A stretch of 64,000 nt of DNA from Streptomyces sp. NRRL F-5135 (GCF_000719775.1 NZ_JOHR01000008.1:186001-250000); one strand, 5' to 3'; shown: positions 11,099-21,088, counted from the stretch's first letter. A program made the numbers and translations. Notes: generated from the letters alone by a model not told the origin.

Positions 11099-11467
11099 AT
11101 GGCAGATTTCTCCCGCCTTCCCGGACCGAACGCGGATCTGTGGGACTGGCAGCTCCTGGCGGCTTGTCGTGGCGTCGACAGCTCGCTCTTCTTCCACCCG
11201 GAAGGGGAACGGGGCGCGGCGCGAAGCGCGCGCGAGAACTCGGCGAAAGAGGTGTGCATGCGCTGCCCGGTCCGCGCGGAGTGCGCGGCACACGCGCTGG
11301 CGGTGCGGGAGCCGTACGGCGTGTGGGGCGGGCTGACGGAGGACGAGCGCGAAGAACTGATGGGGCGGGCCCGCGCGCGGCTGATCACCACGTCGGCGTC
11401 GACGACCGCGCGGGGACACGGCGACGGCGCGGCCGGCACGGAAGGCCGGCCTCGCCCGCACGGATGA
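11099..11467 (+). CDS. whiD: WhiB-family iron-sulfur regulator WhiD
   Basis: A 122-residue Wbl protein. Four cysteines (LLAACRG; then CMRCPVRAEC) would ligate a [4Fe-4S] cluster, followed by the family turn GVWGGLT and a basic segment (RARARL). WhiD is required for late sporulation and acts together with a sigma factor, as is known for Wbl proteins. Divergence from bldM is the conserved Streptomyces arrangement. The C-terminal tail of about 25 residues is Gly/Ala/Arg rich. AAGGGGA lies upstream of the ATG. Confidence 0.95.
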   Translation: MADFSRLPGPNADLWDWQLLAACRGVDSSLFFHPEGERGAARSARENSAKEVCMRCPVRAECAAHALAVREPYGVWGGLTEDEREELMGRARARLITTSASTTARGHGDGAAGTEGRPRPHG

Positions 11468-11540
11468 CGCGTCGGCGAGCGACAGACCCAGAAGAAACGT
11501 TCCTGCACGAGTGGCCCACACCTCGGCGCCTGCGCCCTTC

Positions 11541-11600
11541 CGGCCCGCGTCTTTCCGGCGCGCACCTTTTCGGCGCGCACCTTTTCGGCCCGCGCCTTTT
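11541..11600. repeat. Four 15-bp tandem repeats between whiD and the LysR gene
   Basis: Units of 15 bp at 11541, 11556, 11571 and 11586; the middle two are identical (CGGCGCGCACCTTTT), the outer two differ by a few bases. They lie between convergent genes. Probably slippage-derived; a role as a weak bidirectional terminator (T runs) is possible. Confidence 0.8.
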
Positions 11601-11639
11601 CGCCCGGCTCCCGACCGCCCGTCAGGCCTCGCGACGCGC

Positions 11640-12530
11640 TCAGCGCTCGGCGGCGCGCTCCAGTTCGTCCAACGTGGCCGCTACGGCCGGGACCTGAGCC
11701 AGGTCGGGCAGGGTCAGCGCCACGATCTCCCGGCGGACCGCCGGTGCCACCCTCAGCGTACGGACGCCGTCGACCCGCGCCGACGCCAGCGCCAACTCCG
11801 GCAGCACCGCCACCCCGAGCCCCGCCGCGACCAGGCCGATCACCGCAGGATAGTCGTCCGTCGCGAAGTCGATCCGAGGGCTGAATCCCGCCGCCCCGCA
11901 CGCTTCCACGAGCTGGGTACGACAGCGCGGACAGCCCGCGATCCACGCCTCCTCGGCCAGCTCGGCGATCGACACCGACTCCGCCCGCGCCAGCCGGTGG
12001 TCCTCGGGGACCACACCGACGAGCCGGTCCGTCAGGAGGGGTCGCTCGACCAGGTCGTCCCACTCCTCACCGGGGCCGCCGTACCGGAACGCCAGCGCCA
12101 CGTCGCAGTCGCCCGCGCGCAGCATCTCGGCCGAACTCGGCGGCTCTGCCTCGACGAGCGAGACGCGGGTGCCGGGATGGGCCGCGCGCAGGGCGGCCAG
12201 GGCGCTGGGGACCAGCGTGGAGCTGCCGCTGGGGAACGACACGAGCCGGACCCGGCCGGCCCGGAGCCCGGCGATGGCGGCGATCTCCTCCTCGGCGGCG
12301 GTGAGCCCGGCGAGGATGCCCGTCGCGTGCCGTACGAGCACCTCGCCCGCCTGCGTCAGCCGCATCTCGCGACCGGCGCGGACGATCAGCGGGGTGCCCG
12401 CGGCGGATTCGAGGGCCTTCATCTGCTGGCTGACGGCCGGTTGCGTGCAGCCCAGCTCGCGGGCGGCGGCCGAGAAGGAACCGGTGGCGGAGACGGCGCG
12501 CAGGACGCGGAGGTGGCGGGGCTCGATCAT
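11640..12530 (-). CDS. LysR-family transcriptional regulator
   Basis: A 296-residue LysR-type protein. The N-terminal winged helix-turn-helix runs from HLRVLRAVSATGSFSAAARE to TQPAVSQQMKALE (about residues 5-40), followed by the periplasmic-binding-protein-like effector domain. The gene is divergent from a short-chain dehydrogenase gene and probably controls it and itself. I placed the start at the ATG at 12530, because a perfect TATAAT lies six bases before it on the coding strand, which fits a leaderless transcript; there is no ribosome site. A GTG at 12563 would lie inside the likely operator. The effector is unknown. Confidence 0.9.
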   Translation of the reverse strand: MIEPRHLRVLRAVSATGSFSAAARELGCTQPAVSQQMKALESAAGTPLIVRAGREMRLTQAGEVLVRHATGILAGLTAAEEEIAAIAGLRAGRVRLVSFPSGSSTLVPSALAALRAAHPGTRVSLVEAEPPSSAEMLRAGDCDVALAFRYGGPGEEWDDLVERPLLTDRLVGVVPEDHRLARAESVSIAELAEEAWIAGCPRCRTQLVEACGAAGFSPRIDFATDDYPAVIGLVAAGLGVAVLPELALASARVDGVRTLRVAPAVRREIVALTLPDLAQVPAVAATLDELERAAER

Positions 12531-12536
12531 TGCTCG

Positions 12537-12577
12537 ATTATAAGGAGCGCTTTGGGGTATCACCGAATAGGGGTGAT
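12537..12577 (-). promoter_or_regulatory. LysR promoter (-10) and inverted-repeat operator
   Basis: On the coding strand a perfect TATAAT (12542-12537) ends seven bases before the LysR ATG. Upstream, 12559-12577 is a perfect inverted repeat, ATCACC-N7-GGTGAT, overlapping the expected -35 region. LysR proteins normally bind such sites next to their own gene and the divergent target, here the dehydrogenase at 12709. Confidence 0.65.
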
Positions 12578-12708
12578 CGACTTTGAGACAGGGTGGCGGG
12601 GCTCGGCGGCTCGTCCTGCGGTGGCGTGGGGCGGTACGGGCCGGACGCCGGTGTCCGCCTGTCGCGCACCGGCGGCGAGTCCACGGACACAGGCATTAAC
12701 GTGCGCGT

Positions 12709-13491
12709 ATGACGACTGCTTTGATTACGGGCTCGACGGCGGGGATCGGCGCCGCCTTCGCGCGGCGGCTGGCGGCCGACGGACACAACCTGGTGCTGGT
12801 GGCACGCGACACGGAGCGTCTGCGGGAACAGGCCACGGAACTGCACGACCGCCATGGGATCGAGGCGAAGGTGCTGACGGCCGACCTCGCCACGGACAGC
12901 GGTATCTCGTCGGTGGAGAAGCGCCTGTCGGACCGTAAGCAGCCGGTCGATCTGCTGGTCAACAACGCGGGGTTCGCCAACAAGGGCGCGTTCCTCGACG
13001 TCCCGGTCGCCGACGAGCTGACCATGCTGAAGGTGCACTGCGAGGCGGTGCTGCGGCTGACGTCGGCGGTGGTGCCGGGCATGCGGGCGCGCGGCCGGGG
13101 CGGTGTCGTCAATGTGGCGTCGGTGGCCGCGTTCGTGCCGCGCGGCACGTACGGCGCGTCCAAGGCGTGGGTCGTGCAGTTCACCCAGGGCGTGGCGCGG
13201 GACCTGGCCGGATCGGGCGTACGGCTGATGGCGCTGTGTCCCGGTTTCGTACGGACCGAGTTCCACGAGCGGGCCGGTATGGGCACGGGCAACATCCCTG
13301 GCTGGATGTGGCTGGACGCGGACAAGGTGGTGACGGCGGCACTGGCGGACCTGGCGCGCGGGCGGAACGTCTCCGTCCCGGACCCGCGTTACAAGGCGCT
13401 GATGGGAGCGGTGAAGCTGGCCCCGCGCGGGCTGCTGGGCGGTGTCACGGCGAAGACGGGCCGGAAGTTCGGCCCCAGCAGGCCTCGGTAG
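12709..13491 (+). CDS. Short-chain dehydrogenase/reductase
   Basis: A 260-residue classical SDR. It has the NAD(P) motif TGSTAGIGAAF near residue 7, DLLVNNAGF, and the catalytic Ser, Tyr and Lys in VNVASVAAFVPRGTYGASKAW. LCPGFVRTEF follows. The substrate is unknown. It is divergent from a LysR regulator with an inverted repeat between the two, so it is probably regulated by it. The start is an ATG. Confidence 0.92.
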   Translation: MTTALITGSTAGIGAAFARRLAADGHNLVLVARDTERLREQATELHDRHGIEAKVLTADLATDSGISSVEKRLSDRKQPVDLLVNNAGFANKGAFLDVPVADELTMLKVHCEAVLRLTSAVVPGMRARGRGGVVNVASVAAFVPRGTYGASKAWVVQFTQGVARDLAGSGVRLMALCPGFVRTEFHERAGMGTGNIPGWMWLDADKVVTAALADLARGRNVSVPDPRYKALMGAVKLAPRGLLGGVTAKTGRKFGPSRPR

Positions 13492-13597
13492 CCCCGCCGG
13501 ACCGGAGGTGCCGGCAGACCCGGGGGCGCCGGAGGGGCCGACGGGGCCCGGTGGACCTGTCGGGCGACACGCGGAAAACGCGCCGGGAACGCGCCGG

Positions 13598-13629
13598 GGC
13601 CCGGCACCCCCGCGAGGGGGCACCGGGCC
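13598..13629. terminator. Bidirectional terminator between SDR gene and groEL1
   Basis: A hairpin with arms GGCCCGG/CCGGGCC, a CA/CA internal loop, then CCCCC/GGGGG around the stable tetraloop GCGA. It lies between two convergent genes. Confidence 0.65.
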
Positions 13630-13707
13630 TCGGTCGGTGCGGTGGTGACGTCGCCGTGCGCGTCGGCCGGGGCGGCCGTCAGCGCGCGGGACGCCGCGCG
13701 GGGCACG

Positions 13708-15384
<1,677 letters not shown>

Positions 15385-15502
15385 CTACCGCTCCTATGAG
15401 CTGCGCCCCCGTCCGCCCGGCTGTCGCAGGGGGGCCAGGGGCGCAGTTCACAAGCAAAAAATTGGATCCGGAGCCGCTGGGGGCGTCCCCCAGACGTCCG
15501 GC

Positions 15503-15811
15503 CTACTTCTCGATGATCGCGAGCACGTCGCGAGCCGAGAGGACGAGGTACTCCTCGCCGCTGTACTTCACCTCGGTGCCGCCGTACTTGCTGTACAGAA
15601 CGACATCGCCGACGGAGACGTCGAGCGGGAGACGCTCGCCGTTCTCGAAGCGGCCCGGACCGACGGCCAGGACGACGCCCTCCTGGGGCTTCTCCTTGGC
15701 GGTGTCCGGGATAACCAGGCCAGAGGCCGTGGTCTGCTCGGCGTCGAGCGGCTGGACCACGATGCGGTCCTCAAGCGGCTTGATGGCAACCTTGGTGCTG
15801 GCGGTCGTCAC
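15503..15811 (-). CDS. groES: Co-chaperonin GroES
   Basis: A 102-residue chaperonin 10, the heptameric lid of GroEL. It has [20 protein letters not shown], the mobile loop [10 protein letters not shown] and a C-terminal [15 protein letters not shown]. The GTG start is preceded by GGGGGAGG. It is first gene of the groES-groEL1 operon, with two CIRCE operators about 100-175 bases upstream. Confidence 0.98.
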   Translation of the reverse strand: MTTASTKVAIKPLEDRIVVQPLDAEQTTASGLVIPDTAKEKPQEGVVLAVGPGRFENGERLPLDVSVGDVVLYSKYGGTEVKYSGEEYLVLSARDVLAIIEK

Positions 15812-15912
15812 GATCCGACCTCCCCCTTCGGAGATCTCACGGGGTCAATTGTCTGAGGGTGGCGACCAGGTCGATCCGTCGTCGCGGGTGCCGGACCTGC
15901 CCGTCGCTCGTT

Positions 15913-15939
15913 TTGGCACTCTCCACCGGGGAGTGCCAA
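15913..15939 (-). promoter_or_regulatory. CIRCE operator 1 (HrcA site)
   Basis: TTGGCACTC, nine bases, GAGTGCCAA: a perfect inverted repeat matching the CIRCE consensus TTAGCACTC-N9-GAGTGCTAA. HrcA represses groE operons through it. It lies 102 bases upstream of the groES start. Confidence 0.95.
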
Positions 15940-15959
15940 GCCTGAGACTATGACCGCGA

Positions 15960-15986
15960 TTAGCACTCGGTCAAGCGGAGTGCCAA
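15960..15986 (-). promoter_or_regulatory. CIRCE operator 2 (HrcA site)
   Basis: TTAGCACTC, nine bases, GAGTGCCAA: a second CIRCE element with one mismatch between arms, 47 bases from the first when counted start to start. Two sites suggest cooperative HrcA repression. The stop codon of the upstream lipoprotein reading frame falls at its edge. Confidence 0.92.
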
Positions 15987-16607
15987 TGTGCGCCGGTGTG
16001 GCGGCGTGTGGGGCCGCTCCCCGGGCGTGTCGCGCCCGGCCCGTCGCCCTCGATACGTCGCGCCGGGATACGTCCCGCCGGAATGCGTCGCGCCCTGACA
16101 GGTCGTGTACGTCGCACCCGGCCTGTCGCCGTCGTACGGCCCGACGGACGGGCGGCCGTACGGGCGGGGGCAGTGCCGGGCCCGCGGGGACGGCGAGGGC
16201 GGCGAGGGCGGCGCGTGCGGCATCCGCCCACGGGCGCCCGTACGGTCCCCCTCCCGCCGTGCTGGCCGCCCCCGGACGGGCGGCCGTACGGGTGACCGCT
16301 CGTCGGCCCGGTCGCAGGCGGGCCGGCGCCCGGCGCCCGGCGCGGTCGCCGGGCGGCCCGCCCAGGGCCGGTGAACGACCGGCAGCCGGACCGCGGACCG
16401 CTCGGCCGACGGGCCGCCTGGGAGCGCCGGCGCGCGGCCGGACGGCGCGGGCGCCGGAGCCGGCGCGGGGAGCGGGGCGTGCGGGCTCATCCGCTGCGCC
16501 GCCTTGCGCCCGAGCCGTTCGATCGGGTCCACCGACTGCGCGCAGCCGGCGGTCAGGAGCGCGCCGGCTGCCAGCACCCCGGCCAGCAGCCGGCGCGCGG
16601 GGCTCAT
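15960..16607 (-). pseudogene. Lipoprotein N-terminus, probably remnant of a second polysaccharide deacetylase
   Basis: The ATG at 16607 overlaps the deacetylase stop (ATGA), so translation is coupled. The first 40 residues look genuine: a signal peptide MSPARRLLAGVLAAG with lipobox LLTAGC, then AQSVDPIERLGRKAAQR, which I recall from Streptomyces NodB-type lipoproteins. After about residue 70 the frame turns into Arg/Pro-rich text with no domain and no NodB motif in any frame, and it runs to the CIRCE element at 15960. I infer that the catalytic domain was deleted, leaving a remnant that may still yield a short lipoprotein. It could instead be a small novel lipoprotein. Moderate confidence in the start, low in the C-terminal part. 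Confidence 0.5.
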
Positions 16608-17653
16608 ACGTAGTCCTCCAGCCGGCCCACGGCGTACCCCTTGTCCGTGATCACCTTCATCACGTGCCGGACCATGTCGGTCATGGACCCGTTCCACTCG
16701 TCGGACCCGCGGAAGTGCGTGAGGATGATGTCGCCCGGGTGCATGTCGCGGTCCCACTCGCGCCACTCCATGTGGTCGGGGAACGCCTCGGCCGCCCAGA
16801 TCGGCGCCGCCTTGATGCCGCACGCCTTCGCGGCGCGCAGGGTGTCCACGTTGTAGTTGCCGAACGGCGGGCGGAAGAGGACCGGCCGCTTCCCGTACTG
16901 CTTCTGCAGCACCTTCTGCTGACCGCAGATCTCGTACTTCTGCTCGTCGTACGAGAGGCCGGGCATGTACGGGTGGTTGAGGGTGTGGTTGTTGAGGGTC
17001 ACCCCGCGGTCCCGCATCTGCTTGAAGTACCCGTAGTCGTCGTTGATGACGTAGTCGCTCAGGAAGGCGGTGTACGGGATCTTCAGCTCGCTCATCATCC
17101 GCAGCAGCTCGGGGTCCTTCTCCGAACCGTCGTCGATGGTCAGGAAGACGACCTTCTTGCCCTTCACCGGCACGGTGGTGAAGACGGGCGGGAGGTTCTC
17201 GCCGCCCTCGACCTCGAATCCCTTCCGCGTGGTGATCTTCGGCTTGACGGCCGGCGGAGGCGGAGCGGCGAGCGGGGTCTTGGCGAGCCCCCACTTCTTG
17301 GCCGCCACGGCGCGCGCGGCCTGCGTACGGCGCACTTTCTCGGCGTACGCGGCGCGCGCGGCGGCGGAGCCCGGCTTGTGGGCCGCCTCCTGGCCGTGGG
17401 CGGGCTTGGCGGAGGCGTGGCCGCCCGGTTCGCCGGAACCGGCGGAACACCCGGAGCCGAGCGCGGCGACGAGCAGCGCCGCGAGCACGGCGGGGACCAC
17501 GGGGACGACGGGGACCACGGGAGCGGCCGGGGCGGAGGCGGAGGCCGGGGCGGAGGCGGAGGCCGGGGCGGAGGCGGAGGCCGGGGCGGAGGCGGAGGCG
17601 GAGGCGGGGAGGACGACCCTCTGGGCCCTGCGAACCATCACCTTCGATGTCAT
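16604..17653 (-). CDS. Polysaccharide deacetylase (NodB domain) lipoprotein
   Basis: A 349-residue NodB-homology protein, expected to remove acetyl groups from peptidoglycan or another surface glycan outside the cell. The catalytic domain starts near residue 145: KVVFLTIDDGSEKDPELL (metal Asp), NNHTLNHP (metal His pair), FRPPFGNYN, and a final HPGDIILTHF. The N-terminus is odd: a basic start, then a hexapeptide repeat (SASAPA, four copies) before the hydrophobic stretch VVPVVPAVLAALLVAALG and the lipobox GSGC. The start is uncertain; I chose the ATG at 17653 with AAAGA upstream, and ATG at 17638 is possible. The stop overlaps the next start. Confidence 0.88.
   Translation of the reverse strand: MTSKVMVRRAQRVVLPASASASAPASASAPASASAPASASAPAAPVVPVVPVVPAVLAALLVAALGSGCSAGSGEPGGHASAKPAHGQEAAHKPGSAAARAAYAEKVRRTQAARAVAAKKWGLAKTPLAAPPPPAVKPKITTRKGFEVEGGENLPPVFTTVPVKGKKVVFLTIDDGSEKDPELLRMMSELKIPYTAFLSDYVINDDYGYFKQMRDRGVTLNNHTLNHPYMPGLSYDEQKYEICGQQKVLQKQYGKRPVLFRPPFGNYNVDTLRAAKACGIKAAPIWAAEAFPDHMEWREWDRDMHPGDIILTHFRGSDEWNGSMTDMVRHVMKVITDKGYAVGRLEDYV
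17527..17598. repeat. 18-bp tandem repeat inside the deacetylase signal region
   Basis: Four perfect copies of an 18-bp unit (CCGGGGCGGAGGCGGAGG on the top strand), followed by a partial copy. On the coding strand it gives a Ser/Ala/Pro hexapeptide repeat just before the hydrophobic core. The unit is in frame, so copy changes would only lengthen or shorten the N-region. Confidence 0.9.
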
Positions 17654-17774
17654 TTTTTCTTTTTGTCGTACTAGTCGCATGGCGCCGCATCTTGTCAGCG
17701 CCGGTCGTTCGTCAGCCGTACGACACCGCTGTCCGCAGCGCACCGTCCCCCGCCCGGCTCACAACTGGCTCACA

Positions 17775-19118
17775 ATGGGGCGGGTGAACGACCGCGCTCC
17801 CGCCCCGCACCTCCCGCACCTCGCGCCCCTGCTCTCCTCCGAGGGCCAGACACTCCTGGCCGAACTGCGCGACTACGACCCGGCCCGGGAACTCGCCGTC
17901 GCCACCCGGCTGCGCCGGGACCACCCGGCCGAGCTGGTGTCGGCGGCACTGGCCCAGGCGCGGCTGCGGCAGCGCGGGGCGGCCAAGTTCGGCGCGCGGG
18001 ACGCGGGCCGCATGTACTTCACGCCGCACGGCGTCGAACAGTCGACCCGGACCGCCGTCGCCGCCCACCGGGCCGCGCGGCTGCGCGGCATCGCCCCGGA
18101 GGCGGGGGCCGCCGTCCTGGACCTCTGCTGCGGCATCGGCGGGGACGCGATCGAGCTGGCCCGCGCCGGGTTCGCCGTGACGGGTGTCGATCTCGACCCG
18201 CTGACCTGCGAGATCGCGCTGACCAATGTGCGCACGCTGGCCCCCGACGCGCCGTCACCGGCGGTCCGGTGCCAGGACGTCCGCGAGACGGAACTCCCGG
18301 AACCGGGCGGGACGCCGCCCCATGCCCTCTTCGTCGACCCCGCGCGACGCGGCGGACGGGGCCGGATCTTCGACCCGGAGGCGTACTCTCCACCACTGTC
18401 CTGGGCGGTCGACGCGGTACGCCGGACGGGCCTGGGTGCCATCAAGATCGCCCCGGGAATCCCGCACGAGCTGGTCCCCGACGACTTCGAGGCCGAGTGG
18501 ATCTCCGACGGCGGCGATGTCAAGGAGGCGGTGCTCTGGCACGACGGCCGGGCGGCACGGGCGGCCCAGGCGCACGCGGAGGGCCGGCCGGACACCTCCG
18601 CGCCCGCCGGGGCGCCGAAGGTACCCGGTGCCGTCGTCGGCGGCACCCGGCGCGCCACGCTCCTCCCCTCGGGCGCCACGCTCACCTCCCGTGGTCTGCC
18701 GGACCCGCCGGCGCGCAGGCCGGGCCGTTTCCTGTACGAGCCCGACGGAGCCGTGATCCGCGCGCATCTGGTGGCGGAGGTGGCGGAGGAACTGAACGGC
18801 GGGCTCCTCGACGAGACGATCGCGTACATCACCGCCGACGAGGCGCGCGCCACCCCGTACGCCACCGCCTACGAGATCACCGACGAACTCCCCTTCGGCC
18901 TCAAGAAACTGAAGGCGCTGCTGCGTGAACGCGAAGTCGGTGTACTGACGGTCAAGAAGCGCGGCTCGGCGGTGGACCCGGAGGAACTGCGCCGCCGTAT
19001 GAAGCTCAAGGGCCCGAACGCCGCGACCGTCTTCCTCACCCGTGTCGCGGGCGCGCCGGCCATGCTGATCGGCCACCCGGCCGCCGTACGGCCGACGGTG
19101 TGCAACCGCGCCGAATAG
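17775..19118 (+). CDS. Class I SAM-dependent methyltransferase with THUMP-like C-terminal domain
   Basis: A 447-residue protein. The methyltransferase core has motif I VLDLCCGIGGDAIELA (about residues 116-131), VTGVDLDPLTCEIA, and a motif IV-like ALFVDPARRGGRGR. The C-terminal 110 residues (from LLDETIAYITADE to VFLTRV) resemble the THUMP-like domain of this actinobacterial family. An RNA substrate is likely from the domain, but unproven. The start is the ATG at 17775; a GTG three codons later is possible. It is divergent from the deacetylase gene. Confidence 0.88.
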   Translation: MGRVNDRAPAPHLPHLAPLLSSEGQTLLAELRDYDPARELAVATRLRRDHPAELVSAALAQARLRQRGAAKFGARDAGRMYFTPHGVEQSTRTAVAAHRAARLRGIAPEAGAAVLDLCCGIGGDAIELARAGFAVTGVDLDPLTCEIALTNVRTLAPDAPSPAVRCQDVRETELPEPGGTPPHALFVDPARRGGRGRIFDPEAYSPPLSWAVDAVRRTGLGAIKIAPGIPHELVPDDFEAEWISDGGDVKEAVLWHDGRAARAAQAHAEGRPDTSAPAGAPKVPGAVVGGTRRATLLPSGATLTSRGLPDPPARRPGRFLYEPDGAVIRAHLVAEVAEELNGGLLDETIAYITADEARATPYATAYEITDELPFGLKKLKALLREREVGVLTVKKRGSAVDPEELRRRMKLKGPNAATVFLTRVAGAPAMLIGHPAAVRPTVCNRAE

Positions 19119-19213
19119 CGACCAGCCGGATTGGGCGGCGTCGATCCGGGGGAATGGTTCCTGGTCAGCGGGGTCGTCCTCCGGCGGAACCGTCGAGAGC
19201 GAGGCAACCGACT

Positions 19214-19495
19214 GTGCGAGAACGATCCGCCGCCTATACCGACCCGGAGACGGCCGAGTGGGCGACCCGTCAGGTGCTGGCCGGCCATGAGCAGGTCATC
19301 CGCCGCTGGCTCGCCCGGACCGGCCGGGGGCGACTGGCCGTCGAGGCCGCCTGGCCGTCCCGGGACACGCCCGTCGGTCACGTGCGGATCGCGGGAGAGG
19401 CGCGCGCGGTCCGGGCGGCGCGGGTCGTCCTCCGCCGTGACTCCGCACAACCGCGCGGCTTCGCCGTCCACGCGTCCTTTCCCGTCCGCCTCTAG
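19214..19495 (+). CDS. RNase A-like CdiA C-terminal toxin domain, orphan fragment
   Basis: A 93-residue protein resembling the bacterial CdiA-CT RNase A domain found at the tip of polymorphic toxins. Pattern seen: AAYTDPETAEWATRQVL, then RLAVEAAWP, PVGHVRI, and the closing strand pair VVLRRDSAQPRGFAVHASFP. Full toxins carry a leading HTLxRHV segment and a long delivery region upstream; neither is present in any frame here, so a catalytic His may be missing. The GTG start at 19214 has GAGG nine bases before it. The next gene is a matching CdiI-type immunity gene. Likely a relic or a stand-alone domain; activity is uncertain. Confidence 0.7.
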   Translation: MRERSAAYTDPETAEWATRQVLAGHEQVIRRWLARTGRGRLAVEAAWPSRDTPVGHVRIAGEARAVRAARVVLRRDSAQPRGFAVHASFPVRL

Positions 19496-19513
19496 CCGGT
19501 TCCGGAGCCGTCC

Positions 19514-20164
19514 ATGCCCCTCGGACCACTCGAACACGACCGCGCGTACGGCGAACTGGACCAGGTCGTCGGCGCCCACCTGGGCCGGCTCGCCCGGGAC
19601 GAGGAGGCCCTGACCGCGTACCTGCGGCACACCTGGCGTACCCGGCCCTGGGCCCTCGCGGTGGCCGGGCGGCAGCTACGGGAGTGCGCCGCGTCCGGCG
19701 GCGACCGCGCGGACATCCCCGTACCCGATGTCGGGCTGCCCGACGACGAGATCCGGCCCTGGCTCCTGGCCCTCGCCGAGCGCGTCGAACAGAGCGTCAC
19801 GACCGGGCAGGCCCCGCCGCCCGCGACACCTCGGACGCACTGGGAGTGGCACGCGCGCTTCCCGGAGCTGGCGCAGTTCCTCGGGTGCTGGTTCTCCCAG
19901 GCCATGCCGGCCGAGTTCGAGAACCACGACGCCGCCCTGCGCGACTACCTGGCCGGCACCCACCCGGACCTCGTCGCCGCGCTGGCGGGGGAACTGCACG
20001 AACTGCTGGCCCTGCCCCTCGGTGAGACCGACCACGCCGTGGCCGTCACCGAACTGGGCATGGAGGTGGCCCCGCCGGCCCCGTACACCCCCAGCGGCTG
20101 GCTGGCCACCGTCGCCGTACGGCTCATGGCGCCGGAGGCCGAGCGCCGTGACAGGGGGCGGTGA
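19514..20164 (+). CDS. CdiI-type immunity protein
   Basis: A 216-residue protein. The centre, FPELAQFLGCWFSQAMPAEF, then DAALRDYLAG and VAALAGELHELLALPLGE (about residues 115-178), matches my knowledge of the contact-dependent growth inhibition immunity family (CdiI_2). Such proteins bind and neutralise a partner RNase toxin in the cytoplasm. It follows the RNase A-like domain by 18 bases with GGAG six bases before the ATG. The extra N-terminal 100 residues are unassigned. The pairing with an adjacent toxin domain supports the call. Confidence 0.75.
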   Translation: MPLGPLEHDRAYGELDQVVGAHLGRLARDEEALTAYLRHTWRTRPWALAVAGRQLRECAASGGDRADIPVPDVGLPDDEIRPWLLALAERVEQSVTTGQAPPPATPRTHWEWHARFPELAQFLGCWFSQAMPAEFENHDAALRDYLAGTHPDLVAALAGELHELLALPLGETDHAVAVTELGMEVAPPAPYTPSGWLATVAVRLMAPEAERRDRGR

Positions 20165-20170
20165 CCCGCG

Positions 20171-20917
20171 TCAACGGTGCGCGCCACCGCCCCAGCGCTC
20201 GGGCACCGCGCTCAGCAACCGTTCCGACCAGTGCTGGTGCCCCACGGACCGGGCGACGCCCAGCAGGCCGGTGATCAGGCAGGTGACCGACCACCCCAGC
20301 ACGTAGACCGTCCCGCCGAGGCCCCCGGAGTCCGCGTCCGCCGGTGCGCCCGGTTCCCGGTCGGGAACGAGGGCGGTGTCGGTTCCGGACACGGAACCGG
20401 CTCCCGGCACGGTGCCGGCGGCGGCTCCGACGCCCGCGTCCGCTCCCGGCGCCACGAGATGGAACAACGTCCAGGCCCCGACCGCGCACAGCGCGAGCGA
20501 GACCACCAGCCAGGTCACGTACCGCCGCCGCGCCCGCGCGCGGACGTCCGTCGCGGGGTCCCGGGCGAGGTCGGCCCAGGCCTCCAGGCGTTCCCGTACG
20601 ACACGCCCCTGACGCAGCCAGAAGTCCAGCCCGACGCCCGCCACCGCCAGCAGCACCGCCGCGAGCACCAGCGCCGCCAGCGCGGTCGGCAGGTTCAGGC
20701 CGCCGAGTTCGAGGCTGCGCACCGCCAGCCCCGCCGCCGCCCAGCCGACGGCGGCGGCCAGTCCGGTCAGCCAGAGCAGCACCAGCCGGCCGGCCGCCAG
20801 CCGGCGCCTGGCCAGCTCGGTGAGGGCCGCGGCCCGGTCCGCCAGCATCGTTTCCCGGTCGGGCCAGGCGTGAGGGTCCTCGGGAGGCGGGGGCGGCAGC
20901 GGACGGCGGACGATCAT
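20171..20917 (-). CDS. Membrane protein of unknown function
   Basis: A 248-residue protein with four likely membrane segments: two between residues 40 and 90 (LVLLWLTGLAAAVGWAAAGL and ALAALVLAAVLLAVAG), one near YVTWLVVSLALCAVGAW, and one near GGTVYVLGWSVTCLITGLLG. A Gly/Asp/Thr-rich loop separates the last two. I recognise no domain. It ends seven bases from the immunity gene on the other strand. Its divergent neighbour starts the glycan locus, so it may belong there. Confidence 0.75.
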   Translation of the reverse strand: MIVRRPLPPPPPEDPHAWPDRETMLADRAAALTELARRRLAAGRLVLLWLTGLAAAVGWAAAGLAVRSLELGGLNLPTALAALVLAAVLLAVAGVGLDFWLRQGRVVRERLEAWADLARDPATDVRARARRRYVTWLVVSLALCAVGAWTLFHLVAPGADAGVGAAAGTVPGAGSVSGTDTALVPDREPGAPADADSGGLGGTVYVLGWSVTCLITGLLGVARSVGHQHWSERLLSAVPERWGGGAHR

Positions 20918-21088
20918 CCGGCTGAGAGTAGCGGTGCGGTCCGCCGTGCGCGCGCCGGGGTCGGGGCCCGTCGACGACGTCGGCGACGGCCCCGACGACG
21001 GTCTCGCCCCGGTCCTCCGAGGCGTTGTTGACGGCTCGTCCCATATGGGACACATTGAGCCGGGGCAGGGGAAGCAGGGGGAAGCGGT

